Numbered from the stretch's first letter, positions 1-8,422 are shown. The stretch is 12,470 nt of DNA from an uncultured Eubacteriales bacterium (GCA_934476315.1 CAKSNQ010000038.1:1-12470), one strand, 5' to 3'. A program made the numbers and translations. The notes: generated by a model from the letters alone, not told the origin.

Positions 1-483
1 CGACTGAATCGAGCAGTTCGGTTTGACGGCGATGAACCCGCGGCGGGTGCCCAGCCGCTTTCTCTGCGCGTCGATCACGGCGAAATGGTCCGCATTGATC
101 TCGGGCACGACCATCGGTACGTCGGGCGTCCAGCGGTTCGCCGAATTGTTGGAGACCACCGGAATCTCCGCCTTGGCATAGCGTTCCTCCAGCGCGCGGA
201 TTTCGTCCTTTTTCATGTCCACCGCGCAAAAAACGAAGTCTACGAGCTTCGCCATGGCATCGACGTCCGCCGCATCGGTCACGATCATATCGCGGTAGAT
301 TTCCGGCATCGGCGTTCTCATTTTCCACCGGTCGCCCACCGCCTCGCCGTACGTTCTGCCCGCCGAACGAGCGGACGCGGCAAGCGCCGTCACCTCAAAA
401 TACGGGTGGTTCTCCAGCAGTGTCAGAAAGCGCTGACCCACCATTCCCGTTGCGCCAACCACACCGACTCTCTTTTTCTCCAT
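1..483 (-). CDS. asd: Aspartate-semialdehyde dehydrogenase, archaeal/fungal-type (N-terminal part, cut by window edge)
   Basis: The enzyme reduces aspartyl-4-phosphate to aspartate-4-semialdehyde with NADPH, the branch-point step towards lysine/diaminopimelate, threonine and methionine, in the cytosol. Only the first 161 codons lie in the window. The N-terminus carries the Rossmann nucleotide-binding motif GATGMVGQRF (residues 10-19), followed by the LAASARSAG segment. The catalytic cysteine is Cys157 in KPNCSIQS, just before the edge. The motif spacing and the NADH(F/L)xxIxxQR segment fit the archaeal/fungal-type ASADH subfamily (TIGR00978-like, about 350-360 aa) better than the classical E. 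coli or Bacillus type; this is from memory of the family. The ATG at 483-481 is preceded by a GTGAGGT ribosome binding site and by its own promoter, so the gene is probably transcribed independently of hpf. About 190-200 residues, with the catalytic histidine and substrate-binding residues, lie outside. Confidence 0.93.
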   Translation of the reverse strand, partial: MEKKRVGVVGATGMVGQRFLTLLENHPYFEVTALAASARSAGRTYGEAVGDRWKMRTPMPEIYRDMIVTDAADVDAMAKLVDFVFCAVDMKKDEIRALEERYAKAEIPVVSNNSANRWTPDVPMVVPEINADHFAVIDAQRKRLGTRRGFIAVKPNCSIQS

Positions 484-520
484 TGCACGTCTACCTCACT
501 TTCAGATATTTACTGCCCCT

Positions 521-549
521 ATTGTAGCACAATCGGCGAAAAAATGCAA
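521..549 (-). promoter_or_regulatory. asd promoter (TTGCAT-N17-TACAAT)
   Basis: On the minus strand, -35 TTGCAT (549-544) and -10 TACAAT (526-521) are separated by exactly 17 nt. TGC directly precedes the -10, giving an extended -10. It lies about 38 nt upstream of the asd ATG, leaving a short leader that carries the ribosome binding site. A TTGACA at 563-558 is 31 nt from the -10, too far to serve as its -35. Confidence 0.75.
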
Positions 550-567
550 GATAAAATTGTCAAACTT

Positions 568-815
568 TCATTTTATATTTTTTGAGGTCCCTGCGCCCGC
601 GCCCTGCATACAGGATATGCCGTCAGAGCGGCAAGTGACAAAAGGGGGCACTATTAAAAAATCACCACCCGCGGGGTGGCGCGTGAAGCCCTGCGCACAG
701 TTCTTCGCACACTCGCGGTCGGACAAGAAAAATGTCGTTTTCCCCGCCACCGTCGGTGTGCGCCGACTTTTTCGGGGGCTGTCGCAACGCGGCAGCCCCC
801 GGGGAGAAGATTCAC
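568..815. other. Gene-free spacer between hpf and asd with several inverted repeats
   Basis: No convincing gene is seen here. The stretch holds short inverted repeats: GCATA/TATGC (606-620), TGCCG/CGGCA (618-633), CCACCC/GGGTGG around the GCG loop near 665-680, GTCGG/CCGAC followed by TTTTT on the plus strand (752-772), and a 12-pair stem at 774-800. The 61-codon minus-strand reading frame at 568-750 has no clear ribosome binding site and no recognisable family. Some of this may be terminator material for hpf; the rest is unexplained. Confidence 0.5.
774..800. terminator. GC-rich hairpin downstream of hpf (possible terminator, no U-tract on the hpf strand)
   Basis: GGGGGCTGTCGC (774-785) pairs with GCGGCAGCCCCC (789-800) across a 3-nt loop, with one non-Watson-Crick position (782/792). 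It begins 16 nt past the hpf stop codon, where a terminator would be expected. On the hpf (minus) strand, however, the stem is followed by GAAAAAG and not a run of T. It may act as a 3'-end-protecting hairpin or a weak terminator. The T-run at 768-772 belongs to a separate 5-bp hairpin read on the plus strand. Confidence 0.4.
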
Positions 816-1337
816 TTACTGTTCCTGCGGAACGATCAATCCGTACGCGCCGTCCCGCCGTGCGTAGACCACGCAGGTATTGTCGCTGCCCGCGTCGCGG
901 AACACAAAAAACGAATGTCCGAGCAGATTCATTTGCAGAATTGCCTCCTCCACCGACATCGGCTTGAGAGGAAATTTCTTGACGCGAATGACCTCCTCTG
1001 CGTCCTCATCCTCGGCAAAGAACGGCTCCTCCACGGGGAGTCCGGTGCGCATCTGCCGGGCAAGTCTGGTCTTATTTTTACGGATCTGCCGCTCGATCGC
1101 CTCTACGCCGCGATCCAACGCATCCCGGAAATTCTCCGCATCCTCCTCGCTCCGGAACAGCATCCCGGCGGAACTGATGGTAATCTCCATGGTAGAAACC
1201 CCATGCTTGCGTGAAAGCGCCACCGTCGCATCCGCGCCGTCCGGAAAGAATTTATCCAGCTTGGCGAGCTTTTTTGCAATCAGCTCCTTCGTATCCTCAA
1301 ATACGTTCATCTGTCTTCCCACTACGTTCAATCTCAT
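816..1337 (-). CDS. hpf: Ribosome hibernation promoting factor, long form (HPF/RaiA family)
   Basis: The protein binds the 30S decoding region and dimerises 70S ribosomes into inactive 100S particles in stationary phase or stress. At 173 residues it has the long-form architecture. An N-terminal RaiA/S30AE domain (about 1-100) includes VEAIERQIRKNKTR at 78-91. An acidic linker around 103-116 (EEPFFAEDEDAEE) leads to the C-terminal dimerisation domain (about 118-171), with the diagnostic KPMSVEEAILQMNLLGHSFFVFR stretch and the DGAYGLIVP ending. Long-form HPF is typical of Firmicutes and can form 100S ribosomes without a separate RMF. The ATG at 1337 sits 7 nt after a perfect AGGAGG (1350-1345). 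It is monocistronic, divergent from uvrBA, with its own promoter near 1425-1453. The leader begins with a stable hairpin. Confidence 0.95.
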   Translation of the reverse strand: MRLNVVGRQMNVFEDTKELIAKKLAKLDKFFPDGADATVALSRKHGVSTMEITISSAGMLFRSEEDAENFRDALDRGVEAIERQIRKNKTRLARQMRTGLPVEEPFFAEDEDAEEVIRVKKFPLKPMSVEEAILQMNLLGHSFFVFRDAGSDNTCVVYARRDGAYGLIVPQEQ

Positions 1338-1401
1338 GGTTTTTCCTCCTTACTTTCACTTTGACACGGCGCGCCGTCCCCGCGGAACGCATCGCGCTAC
1401 G

Positions 1402-1418
1402 GCAAGAGAAGCTCTTGC
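1402..1418 (-). promoter_or_regulatory. 5'-terminal hairpin in the hpf leader
   Basis: GCAAGAG (1402-1408) and CTCTTGC (1412-1418) form a 7-bp stem with a 3-nt loop. It begins about 7 nt downstream of the hpf -10 box, so on the minus strand it would sit at or near the very 5' end of the hpf mRNA. 5'-terminal stem-loops can protect transcripts from 5'-end-dependent decay; that role here is inference. Confidence 0.4.
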
Positions 1419-1424
1419 GTATTC

Positions 1425-1453
1425 AGTATAACATATCCCCTCTCACTTGTAAA
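1425..1453 (-). promoter_or_regulatory. hpf promoter (TTTACA-N17-TATACT)
   Basis: Minus strand: -35 TTTACA (1453-1448) and -10 TATACT (1430-1425) with a 17-nt spacer, and TGT just before the -10. It is the sigma-A type. No sigma-B/sigma-H style -10 was seen although hpf is often stress-controlled; an alternative promoter could exist further upstream in the AT-rich segment 1455-1500. Confidence 0.7.
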
Positions 1454-1589
1454 TACCTGCCATTGATTCTTTATAAATTTTTAACATTTTTATTCAATTT
1501 GTACACTGCTGCAAACACTCTCCGACAGATTTGCACCTTTTCTCCTGTTTGAAGACAAGAAATTCTCCGTGAAAAATCGCGTTTTTCCC
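1454..1589. other. AT-rich spacer between the divergent hpf and uvrB promoters
   Basis: No reading frame of interest is seen. It contains an AT-rich block at about 1460-1500 and a separated inverted repeat, TGCAAA (1510-1515) and TTTGCA (1530-1535), with half-site centres 20 bp apart (about two helical turns). That geometry could suit a dimeric regulator, but short inverted repeats like this also occur by chance. Confidence 0.35.
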
Positions 1590-1618
1590 TTTACATCCAA
1601 CCGCGTGCGTGCTATAAT
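1590..1618 (+). promoter_or_regulatory. uvrB promoter (TTTACA-N17-TATAAT)
   Basis: -35 TTTACA (1590-1595), 17-nt spacer, TGC extension and a perfect -10 TATAAT (1613-1618), about 47 nt before the uvrB ATG. I found no CGAACnnnnGTTCG-type LexA box from 1540 to 1665, so SOS control is not visible in the core promoter. Confidence 0.8.
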
Positions 1619-1665
1619 ATTATGTTACATTCCGCACTCTGTTTTGCGGCGCAAGGAGGCTTTTC

Positions 1666-3704
<2,039 letters not shown>

Positions 3705-3708
<4 letters not shown>

Positions 3709-6557
3709 CGCAGAATCTTGTCATCAAGGGCGCTCGCGTCCACAATCTGAAAAATATCGACGTCACCATCCCGCGGGACAAGCTGGTCGTCCTGACCGGG
3801 CTGTCCGGCTCGGGAAAATCCTCGCTGGCGTTCGACACCATCTACGCTGAGGGGCACCGCCGCTTTGTCGAGTCACTGTCCTCCTACGCGCGCATGTTCC
3901 TCGGGCAGATGGACAAGCCCGACGTGGATTCCATCGAGGGACTGTCCCCCGCCATCTCCATCGACCAGAAAACGACGTCCAAAAACCCCCGCTCCACGGT
4001 CGGAACCGTCACGGAAATCTACGACTACCTGCGCCTTTTGTACGCGCGCGTCGGCATCCCGCACTGTCCCGTCTGCGGTAAGGAAATCCGTCGCACCAGC
4101 GTCGATCAAATCATCGAACGCATCCTGACGCTCCCGGAGGGCGAGCGCTTCATGGTGCTCGCGCCCGTTGTCCGCGCGCAAAAAGGAACCCAGGAAAAGG
4201 TGTTCGCCGACGCCAAAAAGAGCGGTTATGTCCGCGTCCGCGCCGACGGCATTCTTTATGATCTGTCCGAGGACATCCGACTGGAGAAGAACAAGCGCCA
4301 CACGGTCGAAATCGTGGTGGACCGTCTGGTCTGCCGCCCCGACATCCGCTCGCGGCTCGGCGACTCGGTGGAAAACGCCCTGCACGCGGCGGACGGGCAT
4401 GTCAGCATTGTCACCCTGCCGCGCGACGGGAGCACCGGCGAGGAGCTGACGTTCTCGCTGTCCTACGCCTGCGAGGAACACAACATCTCAATCGGCGAGC
4501 TGGAGCCGCGCATGTTCTCGTTCAACAACCCCGTCGGCGCCTGCCCCAAATGCGCGGGACTCGGCAACATGCAGGAGATCTCCGTCGCCAAGATCCTGCC
4601 ACACCGCGAGCTGTCGCTCCACGGCGGCGCCATCGCCGTCAACGGCTTCAAAACGCTGGAGGAGGAAAGCTGGAATGGTCCGCTTTTCCGAGCGGTGGGA
4701 GAAAAATTCGGCTTTGATCTGGACACGCCGATCGACCGCTTCTCCGAGGAGGCTCTCCGGGTCCTGCTTTACGGCTCGGGTGACGAGACCTACGAGCTGA
4801 CCCGTTACTTCGGCGGCGAGCCGCATCATCAGAAAACAAAATTTGAAGGCGTCATCGCCATCATCCGCTCCCGCATGGCGCAGGGCTTCAACGCGGACTA
4901 CTACGAGCAGTTCGTCGAGGACGCCCCCTGCCCCGCCTGCCACGGCAAACGCCTGTCCCCCATCGTCCTCGGCGTCACGGTGGGCGGCAAGAACATCGCC
5001 GACCTGTGCGATCTCTCGGTCACGGGCGCGCTCGACTTTTTCTCAAAGCTGACGCTGACGCCCACCGAGGAGACCATCGCCCGCGAAATCCTCAAGGAAA
5101 TCCGCGCGCGGCTGGAGTTTCTGCGCAGTGTCGGGCTGGACTATCTGACGCTCTCGCGCAAGGCGGGAACGCTGTCGGGCGGCGAGGCGCAACGCATCCG
5201 GCTCGCCACGCAGATCGGATCTTCGCTCATGGGCGTGCTGTACATTCTCGACGAACCGTCGATCGGTCTGCATCAGCGCGACAACGAAAAGCTGATCGCC
5301 ACGCTCAAGCGCCTGCGCGACCTCGGCAATACCGTCATCGTGGTCGAGCATGACGAGGAGACCATGCGCGCAGCGGATTACCTGGTGGACATCGGTCCCG
5401 GCGCGGGCATCCACGGCGGACAGGTCGTCGCCGCGGGCACGCCGGAGGAGGTCATGGCAAATGAGCATTCGCTGACGGGCGCTTACCTCTCCGGACGCAT
5501 GCGCATCAAGGTTCCGACAACCCGACGCACGGGCAACGGACACGCACTGCGCGTCATCGGCGCACGCGAGCACAACCTGAAAAACATCGACGTCTCTATC
5601 CCGCTCGGGTGCTTCGTCTGCGTCACGGGCGTGTCCGGCTCGGGCAAATCCTCGCTCGTCAACGGCATTCTCTACCCCGCGCTGGCGCGCGATCTCAACC
5701 ACGCACTGACGTTCCCCGGCGCGCACGACCGCATTGAGGGGGCGGAATCTCTGGACAAGATCATCGCCATCGACCAAAGCCCCATCGGGCGGACGCCGCG
5801 CTCCAATCCCGCCACCTACACCGGACTGTTCAACGACATCCGCGATCTGTTCGCCAAGACGCAGGAGGCAAAGGCGCGCGGCTACGGTCCCGGACGCTTC
5901 TCTTTCAACGTCAAGGGCGGACGGTGCGAGGCGTGCGAGGGCGACGGCGTAAAGTGCATCGAAATGCACTTTTTGCCCGACGTGTACGTCACCTGCGATG
6001 TCTGCCACGGCAAGCGCTACAACCACGACACGCTGGAATGTAAATATAAAGGAAAATCCATCGCCGACGTGTTGGACATGACCGTGGAGGAGGGCGTCAG
6101 CTTTTTCGCAGGGCTTCCCAAGCTCCAGAAAAAGTTGCAGACGTTGCTTGATGTCGGACTGGGCTATATCAAGATCGGGCAGTCCTCCACCACGCTCTCG
6201 GGCGGCGAGGCGCAACGCGTCAAGCTCGCCACCGAGCTTTCCCGCCGCCCGACCGGAAAGACCATCTACGTGCTGGACGAGCCGACCACGGGGCTTCATT
6301 CGGCGGACGTCGCCAAGCTCCTCGAGGTGCTGGAACGCCTGTGCGACGGCGGAAACAGCGTTCTTGTCATCGAGCACAACCTCGACGTCATCAAAACCGC
6401 GGACTACCTGATCGACCTCGGTCCCGAGGGCGGCGACGGCGGCGGCACGGTCGTGGCAACGGGAACGCCGGAGCAGGTCGCCGCCACTCCCGCCTCCTAC
6501 ACCGGAAAATTCCTGCGTCCGCTCCTGGAAGAAAAACGGAACGACAGCCGAGAATAA
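3705..6557 (+). CDS. uvrA: UvrABC excinuclease subunit A (damage-recognition ABC-type ATPase)
   Basis: UvrA dimers scan DNA for helix distortion and hand the lesion to UvrB. This 950-residue protein has the complete tandem ABC organisation. Walker A1 is GLSGSGKSS (32-40), followed by the first zinc-binding cysteines C121/C124 and C280/C283. A further CPAC pair lies at C409/C412. ABC signature 1 is TLSGGEAQR (489-497) and Walker A2 is GVSGSGKSS (642-650). The C-terminal zinc module is C741-X2-C744-X19-C764-X2-C767, the spacing of canonical UvrA. Signature 2 is TLSGGEAQR (830-838), followed by the Walker B segment VLDEPTTGLH. All catalytic motifs are intact, so this is true UvrA and not a UvrA2-type drug-resistance paralogue. 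It overlaps uvrB by 4 nt and relies on the uvrB promoter. No strong intrinsic terminator follows; only a weak CCGTT/AACGG hairpin lies at 6562-6581. Confidence 0.98.
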
Positions 6558-6590
6558 GCCCCCGTTGAACGCGGAAAACGGTGATTTCGG

Positions 6591-6641
6591 GAGGTTTTGA
6601 ATATCTAAATTAAAATAATCGACTTTTTTATAAAAAACCTC
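6591..6641. promoter_or_regulatory. AT-rich UP-element-like block with inverted repeat upstream of rplM promoter
   Basis: The 30-40 bases before the rplM -35 are nearly all A/T and include a perfect 14-bp palindrome T6-AT-A6 at 6624-6637. That is where the alpha subunit C-terminal domain of RNA polymerase binds UP elements at strong ribosomal promoters. GAGGTTTT (6591-6598) and AAAACCTC (6634-6641) also form a perfect 8-bp inverted repeat flanking the block. Function as an UP element is inferred from position and composition. Confidence 0.5.
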
Positions 6642-6670
6642 TTGACAAGCCCCCGGACGCGTGATATAAT
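6642..6670 (+). promoter_or_regulatory. rplM-rpsI promoter (perfect consensus TTGACA-N17-TATAAT)
   Basis: -35 TTGACA (6642-6647) and -10 TATAAT (6665-6670) both match consensus exactly at 17-nt spacing, with TGA before the -10. The predicted start near 6677 leaves only about 37 nt of leader, too short for an obvious L13 autoregulatory leader structure. It is among the strongest-looking promoters in the window, fitting a ribosomal protein operon. Confidence 0.9.
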
Positions 6671-6713
6671 GTGCAGGTCTGATAATTTCACTATAATTTG
6701 GAGGAAACATCAA

Positions 6714-7142
6714 ATGTCTACTTTCATGCAGAAAAAAGAGAATGTAGTCCGCAAGTGGTACGTTCTGGACGCTGCAGGCAAGCCGATGGGTCGTGTGGCA
6801 GCCGCTGCCGCCATGCTGCTCAGAGGAAAGAATGCCCCCGAGTTCACGCCCCACGTTGATTGCGGTAACTTCGTTATCATCGTCAACGCTGACAAGGCGG
6901 TTCTCACCGGCAAGAAGCCGGAGCAGAAATACTACCGTCACCATTCCGGTTACATCGGCGGTCTGAAGTCCGTTCAGTACAAGACGCTGATGGCAACCAA
7001 GCCCGAGATGGCTATGACGCTCGCTGTCCGCGGCATGATCCCCCACAACACGCTGGGTGACAAGGCAATGACCCGCCTCAAGGTCTATGCAGGCGAGGCA
7101 CACAACCACGCGGCTCAGAAGCCCGAAGCAGTCGAGCTTTAA
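6714..7142 (+). CDS. rplM: 50S ribosomal protein L13
   Basis: L13 is an early-assembling 23S rRNA-binding protein of the large subunit. The chosen ATG gives 142 residues, the typical bacterial length. Family signatures seen: KWYVLDAAGKPMGRVA near the N-terminus, GKNAPEFTPHVDCGNFVIIVNA in the centre, then KKPEQKYYRHHSGYIGGLKS and the VRGMIPHNTLG block. The start at 6714 is set by GGAGG (6700-6704) with 9-nt spacing. An upstream in-frame codon at 6642 overlaps the promoter -35 and cannot be translated. It is the first gene of the conserved rplM-rpsI operon, 24 nt ahead of the rpsI start. Confidence 0.98.
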   Translation: MSTFMQKKENVVRKWYVLDAAGKPMGRVAAAAAMLLRGKNAPEFTPHVDCGNFVIIVNADKAVLTGKKPEQKYYRHHSGYIGGLKSVQYKTLMATKPEMAMTLAVRGMIPHNTLGDKAMTRLKVYAGEAHNHAAQKPEAVEL

Positions 7143-7166
7143 TTGAAGGAAAGGAAGGACGAATTC

Positions 7167-7568
7167 ATGTATACAAGTGCAAAACCCTATTTTTACGGCA
7201 CCGGCAGAAGAAAGAAATCCGTCGCCCGCGTTCGCATCGTTCCCGGCACCGGCGTGATTACCATCAACGGTCGTGACATCGACGAATATTTCGGTCTGGA
7301 AACACTCAAGCTGATCGTCAACCAGCCCTTCAACGTCACCGACACCGTGGGCAAGTTCGACATCATCGCCACCGTCAGAGGCGGCGGCTTCTCCGGACAG
7401 GCAGGCGCAATCCGTCACGGACTTTCCCGTGCCCTGCTCGCCGCAGATGAAGCCAACAAACCCGCGCTCAAGGCGGCAGGCTTCCTGACGCGCGATCCTC
7501 GTATGAAGGAAAGAAAGAAGTACGGACTCAAAGCCGCACGTCGCGCACCGCAGTTCTCCAAGAGATAA
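7167..7568 (+). CDS. rpsI: 30S ribosomal protein S9
   Basis: S9 binds the 3' major domain of 16S rRNA, and its C-terminal tail reaches the P-site tRNA. With the ATG at 7167 the protein has 133 residues. It begins MYTSAKPYFYGTGRRKKSVA and carries the family blocks RVRIVPGTG, NGRDIDEYFG and GGGFSGQAGAIRHGLSRAL. It ends in the invariant basic tail ...APQFSKR, whose final Lys-Arg contacts P-site tRNA. An in-frame TTG at 7143 directly after the rplM stop would add eight residues, but the purine-rich AAGGAAAGGAAGGA at 7147-7160 places the ribosome at 7167. It is second in the rplM-rpsI operon and followed by a strong intrinsic terminator. Confidence 0.97.
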   Translation: MYTSAKPYFYGTGRRKKSVARVRIVPGTGVITINGRDIDEYFGLETLKLIVNQPFNVTDTVGKFDIIATVRGGGFSGQAGAIRHGLSRALLAADEANKPALKAAGFLTRDPRMKERKKYGLKAARRAPQFSKR

Positions 7569-7588
7569 GTTTTCTATCAAAAAAACAG

Positions 7589-7621
7589 CTTGCCTGTCGG
7601 ATTTCCGACAGGCAGGTTTTT
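7589..7621 (+). terminator. Intrinsic terminator of the rplM-rpsI operon
   Basis: TGCCTGTCGG (7591-7600) and CCGACAGGCA (7605-7614) form a perfect 10-bp stem with an ATTT loop. It can be extended by a G-T and a C-G pair, and is followed by TTTTT (7617-7621). It starts 20 nt after the rpsI stop. Confidence 0.95.
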
Positions 7622-7793
7622 GTTGTATAGCGAAGGAGGCGACATTGATCTTGGCGATCGGCGCCGCCATTTTGCCGTCGCAGAAGTACCGCCATTTTGT
7701 CGCTGCAATAAACAGAAACATAAAAAGCCAGAAAAAGCGGTCAAGATCGTGCCAAAAAGCCGGAATCCCAATCGGCATCTTGGCAAAAATGGA
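7622..7793. repeat. Unexplained structured spacer with 19-nt imperfect tandem repeat
   Basis: This sequence lies between the rpsI terminator and the tRNA-Thr terminator. Two copies of a 19-mer, at 7664-7682 and 7689-7707, match at 16 of 19 positions (period 25), each starting CCGCCATTTTG. Further on, TGCCAA (7750-7755) and TTGGCA (7780-7785) with inner GCCG/CGGC form a hairpin with a symmetrical 3x3 internal loop. An AAGGAGG at 7633-7639 stands 5 nt before a TTG, but that frame runs on through the terminator and antisense to the tRNA. No gene is supported on either strand. It could be a small dispersed repeat (MITE/REP-like), a decayed insertion, or the body of a small RNA. Confidence 0.45.
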
Positions 7794-7823
7794 AAAAGAG
7801 TATTGCTTCCGCAATACTCTTTT
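7793..7823 (-). terminator. Terminator of tRNA-Thr (symmetrical, potentially bidirectional)
   Basis: AAAAGAGTATTGC (7794-7806) pairs with GCAATACTCTTTT (7811-7823) across a 4-nt loop. On the minus strand it starts immediately after the encoded CCA of the tRNA and ends in TTTTT. Because A-runs and T-runs flank the stem symmetrically it could also stop plus-strand transcription from rpsI or the spacer. Confidence 0.9.
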
Positions 7824-7899
7824 TGGAGCTGGTAATCAGAATCGAACTGATGACCTCGTCATTACCAATGACGTGCTCTACCGACTGAGCCATACCAGC
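7824..7899 (-). tRNA. tRNA-Thr (anticodon GGT), CCA encoded
   Basis: The full cloverleaf reads on the minus strand. The acceptor stem is GCTGGTA/TACCAGC (7899-7893 with 7834-7828) and the D arm GCTC/GAGC has an AGTCGGTA loop. The anticodon stem CGTCA/TGACG carries loop TTGGTAA (7868-7862), so the anticodon is GGT at 7866-7864, reading ACC and ACU. The variable loop is AGGTC, and the T arm ATCAG/CTGAT has loop TTCGATT. The discriminator base is T (7827) and CCA is encoded at 7826-7824. All stems are perfectly paired and the sequence looks fully functional. It stands alone with its own promoter and terminator. Confidence 0.98.
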
Positions 7900-7925
7900 A
7901 CGCGCCGTCCATCGGCGACTTTTGC

Positions 7926-7954
7926 ATTATACCACAGACGGTTGCGCTTGTCAA
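7926..7954 (-). promoter_or_regulatory. tRNA-Thr promoter (perfect consensus TTGACA-N17-TATAAT)
   Basis: Minus strand: -35 TTGACA (7954-7949), -10 TATAAT (7931-7926), 17-nt spacer, TGG before the -10. The predicted transcript start is some 20 nt upstream of the mature tRNA 5' end, leaving a short leader for RNase P to remove. Confidence 0.9.
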
Positions 7955-7997
7955 GTCTTTTTTCAAAAAAATATCGAATTTTCGCGTTCCGGGCGAC

Positions 7998-8354
7998 TCA
8001 CGAGAAAACGGTTTTCTTTTTCCCGTTTTTGTTGCGGGGCCACTCCCGGATGCGGACGATAAAGTCAAAATTGACCGCATCGAGGTTGCCGCCCTGCTCC
8101 ATGACGATTCCGCCGTCCGTCACTTCCTTGAGCGTTCCCTTCACGATCCCATCCGACCCCAGCACGGTATAGACAATACATTCCTTGCCGACAAACTGCT
8201 CCGCCAGTTCTTTCATATTGTTCATGTCGTTCCTCTCCTCTTTCCGCTTTCTGTTTTGCACCATGTGTGCGATCATCGTCAGCCTCCGCTGTCTGTTCAA
8301 CATCGGAACGACCACAAGAAGCAACACGATCGGCACGATCCAACTGATTTCCAA
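7998..8354 (-). CDS. Small membrane-anchored protein with Sm-like small-barrel C-terminus, function unknown
   Basis: I do not assign a function. From the TTG at 8354-8352 it is 118 residues. A single hydrophobic segment (about 3-19, WIVPIVLLLVVVPML) is followed by a strongly basic stretch (21-41) and then a compact domain (about 48-106). That domain has the pattern GKECIVYTV...GIVKGTLKEV..GGIVMEQGG..DAVNFDFIVRIREWP, and the tail is NKNGKKKT. The alternating small-beta pattern resembles an Sm/LSm-like or other small-barrel fold. It also recalls a small uncharacterised Clostridia family of about 70 residues (I think DUF6897-like; from memory, not checked). The TTG has AAGGAG (8366-8361) at 6-nt spacing. 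An in-frame ATG at 8225-8223 (residue 44) has its own GAGGAGAGG and would give a 75-residue soluble form lacking the membrane segment. An upstream GTG at 8432 overlaps the promoter -10 and is excluded. Confidence 0.75.
   Translation of the reverse strand: MEISWIVPIVLLLVVVPMLNRQRRLTMIAHMVQNRKRKEERNDMNNMKELAEQFVGKECIVYTVLGSDGIVKGTLKEVTDGGIVMEQGGNLDAVNFDFIVRIREWPRNKNGKKKTVFS
8232..8240 (-). promoter_or_regulatory. Internal ribosome binding site inside the small membrane protein gene
   Basis: GAGGAGAGG on the minus strand lies 6 nt before the in-frame ATG at 8225. It suggests a second, shorter product made of the C-terminal domain only. A basic Arg/Lys/Glu-rich coding stretch alone could create such a purine run, so this is suggestive and not proven. 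Confidence 0.5.
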
Positions 8355-8422
8355 GGCGTTCTCCTTTCCCGCCGGGTTTGCGCCGCGGGCTTCGGTATTC
8401 GCGTTCTCTCCTAACCCGTTCC

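Noticed and set aside
85..585. Plus-strand frame antisense to asd
   Set aside because: His/Arg-rich shadow of the asd coding strand with no recognisable features.
568..750. 61-codon minus-strand frame in the hpf-asd spacer
   Set aside because: No ribosome binding site, no domain, and it spans several inverted repeats.
6642..6713. Longer N-terminus for rplM
   Set aside because: The upstream start lies in the promoter -35 box. The ATG at 6714 has GGAGG and matches the family N-terminus.
6671..6713. L13 autoregulatory leader in the rplM 5' UTR
   Set aside because: Only about 37 nt of leader and no convincing stem-loop seen.
7143..7166. TTG start for rpsI directly after the rplM stop
   Set aside because: It would translate the ribosome binding site region; the ATG at 7167 fits S9 length and N-terminus.
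5043..7814. 923-codon open frame on the minus strand across uvrA, rplM and rpsI
   Set aside because: It crosses three real genes, two promoters and a terminator on the other strand, and it begins inside the tRNA-Thr terminator. Its hydrophobic N-terminal stretch (near 7690-7730) is notable but has no ribosome binding site.
7645..8172. 175-codon plus-strand frame starting at a TTG behind AAGGAGG
   Set aside because: It runs through the terminator, antisense to the tRNA and into the small membrane protein gene. The middle is the familiar false translation of a tRNA. The AAGGAGG itself is kept as a finding.
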